Part shown: piece after piece, positions 55,666 to 64,000 of the stretch
Numbering within the stretch: the first letter of the stretch is position 1
Layout of the letters: each line of letters starts with the position of its first letter
Assembly (NCBI RefSeq): GCF_000276665.1
Contig: NW_004955435.1
Coordinates: 439,359-503,358, forward strand
Origin: Chinchilla lanigera
Lineage: Eukaryota; Chordata; Mammalia; Rodentia; Chinchillidae
Direction: 5' to 3'
DNA length: 64,000 nt
Position numbers and translations under genes: made by a program
Notes under the pieces: model-generated
Database searches by the model: none
What the model was told of the DNA's origin: nothing
What the model saw: only the letters and a program-made list of their open reading frames with translations

Positions 55666-55815
55666 TCTTCCTCTCTCTCGCTTGCGTGCTTTCTTCTTCC
55701 TTCAATCTCCTCCTCCTTTCTTCCTCATCTGCTTGTCCCTCTTGCTCTCCACCCTGGCCATTTCCTTTTCCTCCTCCCCCTCCCCCTCCCTTTCCCCCTC
55801 CCCCTCTGATCTGGT
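55666..55815. repeat. Polypyrimidine (TC/TCC) tract
   Basis: Long run of nearly pure pyrimidine on the plus strand with TCTC, CTCCT and CCCTCC units. It separates the sense L1 from an antisense L1 fragment. Confidence 0.9.
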
Positions 55816-55819
55816 GATA

Positions 55820-56100
55820 TCTCTACATTTTAATCTGCATATTCTTAATATTAGTGATCTTGAGTATCTTTTCACATGTTTATTTGGTCATCTATGTGTC
55901 TTCTTTAAATAAATGCCCATGTAAGACCTTTGCTTATTTTAAAATTATTGTTGAGTTATAGGAGATGATTTATAATCCCATTCTCGGGGTTGTCTTTTCA
56001 TTGTGTCCTTTGATGCAAAAATATTTTTAAATTTTGATGTTGTTCAATTTATATATTTTCTCATTTCTTTCTTGTTCTTTTGACATCATATTCAAGGAAT
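55820..56100 (-). mobile_element. L1 ORF2 3' region, antisense
   Basis: 'cattttaatctgcatattct', 'tagtgatcttgagtatcttt', 'tttggtcatctatgtgtctt', 'ttgttgagttataggagatg', 'ttcttttgacatcatattca' is the reversed ORF2 C-terminal region of an old L1. Confidence 0.8.
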
Positions 56101-56460
56101 CACTGTCCAGGGGAGAAACTCCACTCTCTTGCCCCCCCCCCCCCCTCCTGGGAATGATGGTGAGCATCAAGAGTCCCAAGAACTGCAGTGAGCTGCTCAG
56201 GTTGGAGAGAAACTCCATCCCCATCATTGCGGTAGTGACAGTGAGCCTTGGGAACTTCGGTGAGCCACACAGAAGGGAAGAAAGCCCACCCACTGCCCCT
56301 CTGCCGTTCAAGGCACCTCAGTCTGGAGGAACCCTGGTGGTTGGCCGCTACTCCTACACTGCGGGTTGGGCAGCCAGTGTGGGAAGTGCTTGGGACGTGG
56401 CAACCGTCCTGTCTGGAGGAATCCAGGGTAAACCCACTCTAACAGGGGAGGGGTAGGTTG
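56101..56460 (+). promoter_or_regulatory. Candidate L1 5'UTR/promoter, GC-rich
   Basis: Sharp GC-rich patch upstream of ORF1 with a C14 run at 56132-56145. Internal near-repeats: 'gagaaactcca' twice (about 56113 and 56207) and 'tctggagga' twice (about 56322 and 56412), each about 90 bp apart, reminiscent of monomer-type rodent L1 5'UTRs. The 140-codon frame 56034-56456 and the opposite-strand frame are by-products of the composition. Promoter role is inferred from position only. Confidence 0.4.
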
Positions 56461-56947
56461 GATTAAAAAATGAACCCAATTGTACGTTATCTACAAATTC
56501 TTAATTTACAGTTGGTTCTGTTATATAACTATAGACTTTGCTTCTGTAGTCTAAAGTACAAAATCAATAGTTATGACAGTTGGTCAGTTTCTAAACTGTG
56601 CTTCTTGCTAATTGTACGCTGTTATTAGGGTGTCATACCTGTTGTAATCAGTTGTTCTCCCTGTGTAACAATGTAGGGTTGCTCTGAGGTAATAACCTCA
56701 CCACAGCCCTACACCAGCAGACCTGGGACTGAGCCAAACAAAAAGCAACGTTTCACCCTGAATTAACTGGGAAGGTAAGATCTTGGGACAGACACAAACC
56801 AAGAATCTTGTACGTAGGAAGATATTCCTGAATTACAGACTATTCCTTGAGAGACCTTGATACTAGTGATATAGCTGCCTACTACCAAAACTCACATGCA
56901 TCACCGCAGAAAACAAAATAAATTTTTTAAAAATAGAAAATGTCAAA

Positions 56948-57805
56948 ATGAAGGAGCAAAATACAATCTCACACCTCCAGCCCACCCAGAACAAGTCCAG
57001 AAGACATCAGCATAGAAGTAAAGAAACACCTCCAGGAGGCTACAGACAAAATCAAATCAGATATAATCTCTCAGGTAAGAAAAAGATATGACAAACATAA
57101 TGAAAGAATTGTTCAGCATACCTAAAGAAGACATAGATAAAAATAGAAACACACAGAAAAATGATGGAATCCTTGAATGAACAATATATGGCAGAGTTAC
57201 AATGCATGAAACAGATTCAAAGAGATGCTCAGGAAATTAAAAATTCCATTGAAAGCTGGCAAAACCACTTGAACAAAACTGAAGATAGACTTTCAGAACC
57301 TGAAGACAGCATTGCAGTTAGTGATCACGAAAGGAAAGATCTCTTAAAAATAACAAGGAACCAGGAAATAACAACTCAACAGCTGCAAGATGATGTAAAC
57401 AAAAACTATATAAGACTGATAGGCATCAACAAAAAAGTAGGAGTAACACAAATGCTATAAAAAGACTTCACTGAAGTAAGAACAGAAAATTTCCCAAACA
57501 TGAGAAAAAAATCTAACAAACAGATAAGCAGGGAATATAGAACACCAATTAGCTATAACCAAAATAAATCTACACCCAGACATACAATAATCAAGATCCC
57601 AGGAATTCAACACAAGAATAGAATATTAAAAGCTGTTAGAGAAAAGAAACAGATTATCTATAAAGCACAGCCCATGAGAATCACAACAGATTTCTCAACA
57701 CAAACCATCAAGTCAAGAAGAGCTTGGAGTGAAGTATTTCAGGTCCTGGAAGAAAATAACTTCCAACCCAGACTGATGTACTCTGCAAAACTCTTTCAAA
57801 ATTGA
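56948..57805 (+). pseudogene. L1 ORF1 (broken)
   Basis: ORF1p is the trimeric RNA-binding chaperone of the L1 particle. ATG at 56948. A coiled-coil part is seen at 57161-57400 (heptad-like, 'QEIKNSIESWQNHLNKTEDR'), then the RRM start ('NYIRLIGINKK', 57405-57440) and the C-terminal domain ('RHTIIKIPGIQ' ... 'TTDFSTQTIKSRRAW'). Breaks: frame changes before 57160, and an in-frame TAA at 57458-57460 that splits the two longest open parts (57161-57460, 57500-57805), which are in the same frame. About 286 codons in all, shorter than the human protein (338). Confidence 0.9.
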
Positions 57806-57974
57806 TGGAGAAGGTGGGCATGGTGGCACACACCTGTAATCCCAGCACTTGGGAAGCTGAGGTAGTACTATTGTGAGTTCTAGGCCAGCCTGGGCTACAA
57901 AGCGAGCTCAAGACCAGTCTGAACTGCATAGTGAGACTCTGTTTCAAAAAGACAAAAAAAGAATTAATGGAGAA
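57801..57974 (+). mobile_element. B1-type SINE, sense, in the L1 inter-ORF spacer
   Basis: TSD attgatggagaa (57801-57812) / attaatggagaa (57963-57974), one mismatch. Body 'ggtgggcatggtggcacaca', 'cctgtaatcccagcacttgg', 'ggccagcctgggctacaaag' followed by a second partial unit ('agaccagtctgaactgcata', 'gtgagact'), the B1 internal quasi-duplication, then an A-rich tail. The TSD includes the ORF1 stop codon region. Confidence 0.95.
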
Positions 57975-58443
57975 ATAAGATACTTTCATGACAAAGAATA
58001 ACTGAAGAAATTCATTACTATCAAACCAACTCTACAAAGTGTAAGATATTCTAGAAAGAGATAAAAATGATCATAGTCCAAGAATAACAGTAGAAAGGAA
58101 CCACCAAGTAGTGTAAGCAATGAAACAGAGGGAAAGTAGGAAACCAACAGCAGAAAAATAACATGACAAAGATAAGCCAATACATATTAGTTATAATCAT
58201 CAATATGTGACCTCAGTTAGCCAATTAAAAGAAACAGACTGACAGAGTGGATCAAGAAACAAAATCCAACAATATGGTGTATACAAGAAACACATTTAAC
58301 TCAAAAAGCAATTCATAGACTGAAAGTGAAAGGATGGAAAACAATTCTCCACGTGACAGGAACCCAGAGAAAAGCAGAGGTAGCTCATCTGTTTGAAGAC
58401 AATGTAAACTTCAAACCAAGACTGATCAAAAGAGATAAAGAAA

Positions 58444-59257
58444 GTCACTATATTCTTTTTTTTTTATTTTAAAGATAAAAGGAGGGAAACATTAACAGAC
58501 ATACAACATTTTACAACATATCACAAGCACAATACAGACAATACAGAGTTACAAACAAAGTGGTAGGGAATTAACAATGGTGGTTGTATTACATATTGAT
58601 ATCTTCAAAGTGGCTTCTCATGAAAACAGATATAAACATGCAATACTGGTCAACCAAAGACTCATTGACAGTTTCTTTCAGCATAGAAATAGAAGACAGA
58701 AGAACAACCATGTTATCTATCCTGTATATACATATACACAAAATTTCTCCTTCGTTCCCTTCTCTTTTCCCACATCCCAGAAGCCCTTTACTCTTCAGTG
58801 GTTTCCTATCATTTCACAGTGTCTGTCATAACTCCGAGTTTAAATTAACTCTTTCAAGTTTTACACTAGTGACACAATGTGGCGCTTGCACATGTATGTT
58901 TGATTTATTTCACTTATGAGTATGGTCTCTAGTTGTGACCATTTAAATACAAAGGCCTCGAGTTTATCTTTCTTTACAGCTGAGTAATATTCCATTATAT
59001 AAAAGTACCATAATTTTCTTATCCAATCCTCGGTGGATGGACATTTGGGTTGCTTTCACATTTTAGCAATTACAAATTGTGCTGCTATGAACATAGGTGC
59101 ACATATATCACTGTGATATGATGTTTTTAGATCTTCTGGGAAAATACCCAGCAGGGGGATAGCTGGGTTGAATGGGACCTCTAAACCTAGTTTTCGGAGG
59201 AATCTCCAAACTGATTTCCACAGTGGTTTCACCAGTCTGCAAGGTCACTATATTCTT
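58444..59257 (-). mobile_element. 5'-truncated L1 inserted antisense into L1 ORF2
   Basis: TSD gtcactatattctt at 58444-58457 and 59244-59257 (identical). Element 58458-59243, 786 bp: T-run of the reversed poly(A) tail at the left, about 500 bp of 3'UTR, then reversed ORF2 C-terminus ('cagctgagtaatattccatt', 'gtggatggacatttgggttg', 'cccagcagggggatagctgg'). Cut short at the 5' side as usual for L1 retroposition. Small plus frames 58577-58919 are antisense to its 3'UTR. Confidence 0.96.
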
Positions 59258-60340
59258 GTTGGGGAAAAACTGCACGAGGAAGCAATCACAATCATAAATA
59301 TATATGCACCAAATATGGGAACACCCAACTATATAAGAAAATTTTAATAGACATGAAAAATAAAATAAGCAGTAACACAGTTGTAATGAGGGACTTTAAC
59401 ACGCCATCAACACAAAGAGATAGATCAAGTAGATCAAAACTCAGGGAAGAAATAACAGAACTAAACTCAACTTGTGAACAAATGGATTTAGTAGCCCTTT
59501 ACAGAGTATTCCACCCAACTACATCAAAATACATATTTTTTTTCAGCTGCACATGGGACATTCTGTAAAAGAGACCACATACTAGCCCATAGAACATGCT
59601 TAAGTAAATGCAAAGGAATTGAAATTATCTCATCATATTATCTGACCATACTGGAATGAAATTGGAAATTACTGACAAAAGAAATCACAAAAACTCCATA
59701 AACACATGGAAATTGAATAACACCCTCCTGAACAAACAATGAATCACAGATGAAATTAAGGAAGAAATTAAACAGTATCTACAATAAGACAAGACTGCAT
59801 AGGCGACATAGTGAAATTTATGGGATGCAATGAAAGCAGTCCTCAGAGGGAAATTTATAGTGGTATATTCTCAGATTAGGAAAACAGAATGAGCACAAAT
59901 AAACAAACTTATGCTGCACTTCAAACGTCTAGAAAAAGAAGAGCAAGTCAAGCCCAAAGAAGGGAGGAAATTATAAAGATCAGAGCAGAAATTAATGCAA
60001 AGGAGATGAAGAAAACAATACAAAGAATTAATGAAATGAAGAACTTGGTCTTTGAAAGAATAAATAAAGTTGATAAACCCCAGCTGACCTTACCAAAAAA
60101 CCTCAGATTCATACAATAAAGAATGAAAAGGGTGAAATCACTACAAATCCTGTAGAAATTCAGAAGTTTATCAATTCCTACTTCTAAAATCTTTGCTCTC
60201 ATAGTATGAAAAACATGGAGGAAATGGAAAGATGCTGAGATACACGTGAATTACAAAACCTGAATCAAGAAGATACAAATACCCTGAAAACCCCAAATTC
60301 TTCAATAAAATTGAAAATGTAATTATAAACTTACAAAAAA

Positions 60341-60368
60341 GAAAGAAAGAAAGAAAGAAAAAAAAAAG
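60341..60368. repeat. (GAAA)n within L1 ORF2
   Basis: Five GAAA units followed by an A run, at the A-rich point just before 'gcccaggtcctgacagattc', a conserved ORF2 segment. Looks like microsatellite growth from an A-rich coding tract. Confidence 0.9.
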
Positions 60369-61595
60369 CCCAGGTCCTGACAGATTCAAAGTGGAATTCT
60401 ACAAGAAATTTAGAGCAGATTTAATGCCAGTACTTCTCAAACTCTTTAATGAAATTGAAAGGAAAGCAATTCTCCCTAACTCACTCCTGGAAGCAAATAC
60501 TACCTGAGAAAGACCCACCAAAAAAGAGAACTACAGGCCCATCTCTCTAATGAACACAGATGAAAAAATCCCCAATAAAATACTACCACACAGAATGCAG
60601 CAAATCATCAAAAAGATTATACATCATGACCAAGTGGGATTCATCCCAGAAATTCAGGAATGGTTCAATATATGCAAATCAATAAATGTAATGCACCATA
60701 TCAAATTACATGATAATTTCAATAGATATAGAAAAAACTTTTGATAAAATCCAACACTCATTCATGACAAAAACCCTACAGAAAATAGAAATAGATGATG
60801 GTCTTTACCTCAATATGATAAATGCCATCCATGACAAACCAACAGCCATCATCATACTAAACAGACAAAAACTCCAAGCTTTCACTTTAGAATCAGGAGC
60901 AAGACAAGGATGTCCACTGTCACCACTCCTATTCAATATAGTTCTGGAAACATTAGCCAGAGCAATTAGACAAGAGAGAGAAGTAAAAGGAATAAAGACA
61001 GGAAAGGAAGAAGCAAAATTATCATTATTGGCAGATGACATAATACTGTACATAGAGGACCCCCAAAACTCCACCAAAGGACTTGTAGACTTAATAACGA
61101 AATTCAGTAGCACAGCTGGATACAAAGTCAGTACTCAAAAATCAGTAGCATTCCTTACACAAACAACAAACTCACTGAGAGAGAAATGAGGGAAATCACA
61201 CCCTTCACAATAGCATCCAAAACAATAAAATCCTTAGGAATCAATCTAACAAAGGAAATAAATGATCAATACATTGAAAATTACAGTACTCTGAACAAAA
61301 AGATTAAAGAGGATTTTATAAAATGGAAAGATATTCCTTGCTCATGAAATAGGAAGAATCAACACTGTGAAAATGACCACACTCCCAAAACTGTTATACA
61401 GATTCCATGCAATCCCAATCAAAATACCATTAGCATACTCACACATATAGAGAAAACATTCCTAAAATTCATCTGTAAGACACCTAGAATAACAAAAGCA
61501 ATCCTGGGCAACAAAGGAAAGGCAGGAGACATCACAATCCCTGACTTGAAATTGTACTGCAAAGCTACTGTGATAAAATCAGCATGGTGCTGGCA

Positions 61596-61646
61596 AGAAA
61601 AAAAACAAAAAAACAAAAAAACAAAAAACAACAAAACAAAACAAAC
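61596..61646. repeat. (AAAAC)-type expansion within L1 ORF2
   Basis: Runs of A separated by single C's between 'gcatggtgctggcaag' and 'ccagacctgaggatcaatgg'. The family normally has only a short A-rich stretch here. The expansion stays in frame in the 61546-62016 open part and adds a Lys/Asn/Thr-rich run. Confidence 0.85.
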
Positions 61647-62665
61647 CAGACCTGAGGATCAATGGAACAGATTAGAAGATGCAGACACAGCTACAAACAC
61701 ACTCAGCCACCTTATCTTTGACAAATGGGTGAAACATGTTCACTGGAAGAAAGATAGCCTATTTAATAACCGGTGCTGGTTAAACTGGCTTTCTACATGC
61801 GAAAGACTAAAACTAGACTCATGCCTATCACCATGCACTAAACTAAAGTCTCAGTGGATCACAGATCTCAATATTAAAACAGAAACACTGAATCTACTGG
61901 AAGAGAAAGTAGGTAGAAATCTTGAAGACATGGGTAGGCAGAGTGTTCATGAAAAAAAAACCAAATTGCATGGGAAATACTTCAAACAATCAAAAACTGG
62001 GATCTCATCTTGTTGAAAAGTTTTTGCACAGCCAAAGAAATCACAGACAGACTAAAATGAAAACCCACAAATTGGGAAAAAAAATTAGCCAAGTGTCCCT
62101 CAGACAAAGGACTTCTATCTAGAATATGTAAAGAATTTTAAAAAATCTGGGCCCCAAAATTCAAAGACTCAATCCAAAAATGGGCACACTTCTGAGATGA
62201 AGAAATACAAATGGCAAATAACTATATGGAAAAATGTTTGACATCATTAGTCATTTGAGAAGTACAAATTAAGACACCACTGAGATTCTGTCTCACCCCA
62301 GAAACCAAGGCCATCATCAAGCTCTTGACCAATAACAAATGCTGGCAGGGCTGTGAGGAAAAAGTAACCCTTTTCCACTGTTGGTAGGAGTGTAGACTGG
62401 TGCAGCCACTGTGGAAATCAGTCTGTACAGTCTCCAAAAAATTAGGATTAGAGGTCCCATTTGACCCAGCCATTCCCCTTCTGGATCTTTTTCCAGAAGA
62501 ATTGAAAACATCACACCACAGCAATATATGTGCACCCACGTTGATAGCAGCTCAATTTGTCATAGCTAAATCTTGGAAACAACCCAAATGCCCATCAACT
62601 GAGGAATGGATTAAAAAGATGTGGTATTTTTATATAATGGAGTATTACTCAGCTATAAGAAAGAT

Positions 62666-63540
62666 AAGCATGAGGCTTTTATAGGTAAAAGCTTTTATCA
62701 TCCAGCTTTTATCGTCACCTTTTATCATCTAGTTTTGAAATTCTGTATCATTTTTAATTTTTAAATTTTTATTCTCATTAAAATTATACATATACATATT
62801 TTATTATACATATATATATATATATATATAATAAAAATTGCCAAATCAAATGTCATAAAGCTTTTCCCCCATATATTTTCCTCTAATACTTTTAAATCTT
62901 ATGCTTGGGTTTTTGATCCATTTTGAGTTAATTGTTGCATACAGTGTAAGATAAGAGATCAACCTCATTCTTTTATGGCCATGAGCTGAAATCTAATTAA
63001 AAATGGAGACAAAATAAGACAATTATGGAAATTAGGGTCAAAAATAGAGTTAAACTGTGTGCATAGAAATGGAAGAATGCTACAATAATTATACTGAAAT
63101 TAATAGGCAAAATATGTGGAGTGAATCCCCAGTGGCAATGGCTGAGGATCATACTATTTCATTTAAAACTAACAAATGAAATAATAAAAGTGAAATACTT
63201 ATTGGGAAGTGCAAAGGTAATATTAATATATTACTATATCCGTAGTGATGGGGAGAAGCTCAGAGGCAGGGAGGAACAGGGAGCAATAGAGCAGGAGGAG
63301 GGACAGGAACTAAAAGATGATATTTTAAAAGACAGGGTACTTTATAAAGTTATAACCATCAGTTTAACCAATAGAACAAAAATGCAAACTTTAAAAAGAA
63401 CAAAATAACTAAACACACAACCTCTCCACCTTGCCTTCTCTTTCTCAAAGTTGGCTACATAATGAAAGACCAAAATAATTTTTAAAATAGAAAATATAAA
63501 ATAATACCAGTAAGCTGAAACAAAATATATCTGTCACATT
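62666..63540. other. AT-rich, with (TA)n and a small antisense L1 piece
   Basis: (TA)11 lies at 62810-62831. 'gggtttttgatccattttga' with 'gttaattgttgcatacagtg' and 'catt'..'ttttatggcca' (62908-62985) is a reversed L1 ORF2 fragment. The 95-codon frame 63121-63408 has no recognisable domain and is probably part of an older transposon. Confidence 0.5.
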
Positions 63541-63780
63541 AAACATCATTAATGAGATTGACAACTATTAAAAGAAAGCTCCCAACTGGATTCTAAAGAA
63601 AAACCTAACTCTATACCATAATCAAAAGAGACTTGCCACAAAATGACTCAGAAGAGTTGCAAATAAAATGAGTGAAAGAAGAACATTCCAATAAAAGAAA
63701 CCAAGGACAGTAATTAAATATCAGAAAAAGTTGAATTCAGAGCAGAAACCATTAAATGAGACAGACAAATGCATTTTATA
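63541..63780 (+). mobile_element. Ancient L1 ORF2 endonuclease-region fragment, sense
   Basis: 'caactggattctaaagaaaa', 'acctaactctataccataat', 'gagacttgccacaaaatgac' and 'ggacagtaattaaatatcag' resemble the ORF2 endonuclease region of an old L1. Heavily decayed. Confidence 0.5.
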
Positions 63781-63782
63781 AC

Positions 63783-64000
63783 ATTCTTTCTGATTAGCTA
63801 TTGCTTTGTAACTAACTGTTCTAAATTTAGTGGAGTAAAATAACCATTTTTTCAAATTATCAGGTTTTGTAGGAACAGAGGATGATAGAGATGGGGTGTC
63901 TCTGCAGCACAATGTCTAAAGGCTTATCTGGGAGGACATGAATAGATGGGGACTAGAAAACTCTCCAGAAGTCTTCATTCACACGACTGTTTTGTGGGCT
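63783..64000 (-). mobile_element. MLT1-type MaLR LTR, antisense, cut by window end
   Basis: 'tctgattagctattgctttg', 'taactaactgttctaaattt', 'agtggagtaaaataaccatt', 'tctaaaggcttatctgggag' and 'cattcacacgactgttttgt' match reversed MLT1. It runs off the right edge. Confidence 0.65.

Larger units (their letters stand above)
56101..62665 (+). mobile_element. LINE-1, 5' part to ORF2 C-terminus, lacking 3'UTR
   Basis: Ordered parts: GC-rich candidate 5'UTR (56101-56456), an AT-rich part to 56947, ORF1 (56948-57805), a spacer with a B1 insertion, and ORF2 (58163 to about 62660) with an antisense L1 insertion. Removing the two insertions leaves about 5.6 kb, close to a full L1 minus its 3'UTR. The match stops at 'agtattactcagctataaga' plus a few codons. 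The missing 3' end is odd because retroposition normally loses the 5' end. Confidence 0.88.
58163..62665 (+). pseudogene. L1 ORF2 (broken, interrupted)
   Basis: ORF2p carries the endonuclease, reverse transcriptase and a C-terminal segment for target-primed reverse transcription in the nucleus. Start ATG at 58163. Endonuclease region 58163-58443 and 59258-59900 ('MRDFNTP' at about 59386-59406, where the family has a glycine before DFNTP). Linker 59890-60100. Reverse transcriptase in frames 60550-60744 and 60710-61189: '[10 protein letters not shown]' with the motif A aspartate, '[12 protein letters not shown]', and 'LADD' at 61028-61039 (family FADD). C-terminal part 61546-62660. Breaks: TGA at 58208, several frameshifts, a nested L1, an A/C-rich expansion at 61596-61645, and loss of the true C-terminus. 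Non-functional. Confidence 0.93.

Noticed and set aside
55511..55912. 133-codon plus frame
   Set aside because: Fusion of an L1 linker, a polypyrimidine tract and antisense L1; not a gene.
56034..56456. 140-codon plus frame with an equally open minus frame (56027-56311)
   Set aside because: Crosses from antisense L1 into the GC-rich candidate 5'UTR and includes the C14 run; open in several frames because the DNA is stop-poor.
1..64000. Search for CRISPR arrays, phage, operons or a new defence-type system
   Set aside because: All content is mammalian and transposon-derived. The tandem repeats found are two-copy duplications or microsatellites, with no array of spaced repeats.

Overview
This window is nuclear DNA from a placental mammal, most likely a rodent outside the mouse/rat group. 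The signs are B1-type SINEs (7SL-derived, one showing the internal quasi-duplication typical of B1), at least six tRNA-derived ID-like SINEs, several rodent-style LINE-1 elements, and the older mammalian layers beneath them (L2, MIR, MaLR/MLT1 LTRs, Tigger and hAT-Charlie DNA-transposon remnants). The ID copies share a lineage-specific 3' half built around 'ggtcgtgagttc' and 'ggtaccg'. I cannot name the species from sequence alone.

I find no convincing host protein-coding exon, tRNA, rRNA or other functional RNA gene. Nearly all open frames are chance frames in AT-rich DNA or pieces of transposon proteins. The window reads as intergenic or deep intronic. There is no operon, CRISPR array, phage or bacterial system here, so ribosome binding sites and operators do not apply.

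Layout. 0-9.5 kb: ID and B1 SINEs, a MaLR LTR, an MLT1 LTR, antisense L1 fragments, a 198-bp direct duplication (3.4 and 4.0 kb), a G-quadruplex-prone tract (6.55 kb), a 208-bp tandem duplication (8.9-9.3 kb) and a 48-bp tandem duplication split by an ID SINE (9.3-9.5 kb). 9.5-17.8 kb: mostly repeat-poor AT-rich DNA. 17.8-28.4 kb: MaLR-like LTR, two L2 elements tail to tail, a long antisense L1, MIRs and two L1 3' ends. 28.4-31 kb: unassigned; 31-31.8 kb: an L2 with a MER8-like element inside. 31.8-38.6 kb: repeat-poor DNA that may hold regulatory sequence. 38.6-41 kb: L2, MIR, a hAT element inserted in L2, and an unrecognised GC-rich 144-codon open frame (minus strand, 40.1-40.5 kb). 41-50 kb: mostly unassigned, with three ID SINEs and a complete Tigger-type MITE. 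50.8-64 kb: a nested stack of LINE-1 copies.

The best-preserved element is an L1 from about 56.1 to 62.66 kb. It has a candidate 5'UTR, a decayed ORF1 and a decayed ORF2 with recognisable endonuclease, reverse transcriptase and C-terminal parts. It was later hit by a B1 SINE and by a 5'-truncated antisense L1, both with target-site duplications. An older L1 to its left (52.9-55.7 kb) carries a solo LTR with a 4-bp target-site duplication. All L1 frames are broken and none could be active as it stands.

All family assignments are from memory of consensus sequences, with no alignment run. Boundaries are good to a few bases where target-site duplications are given, otherwise to some tens of bases.
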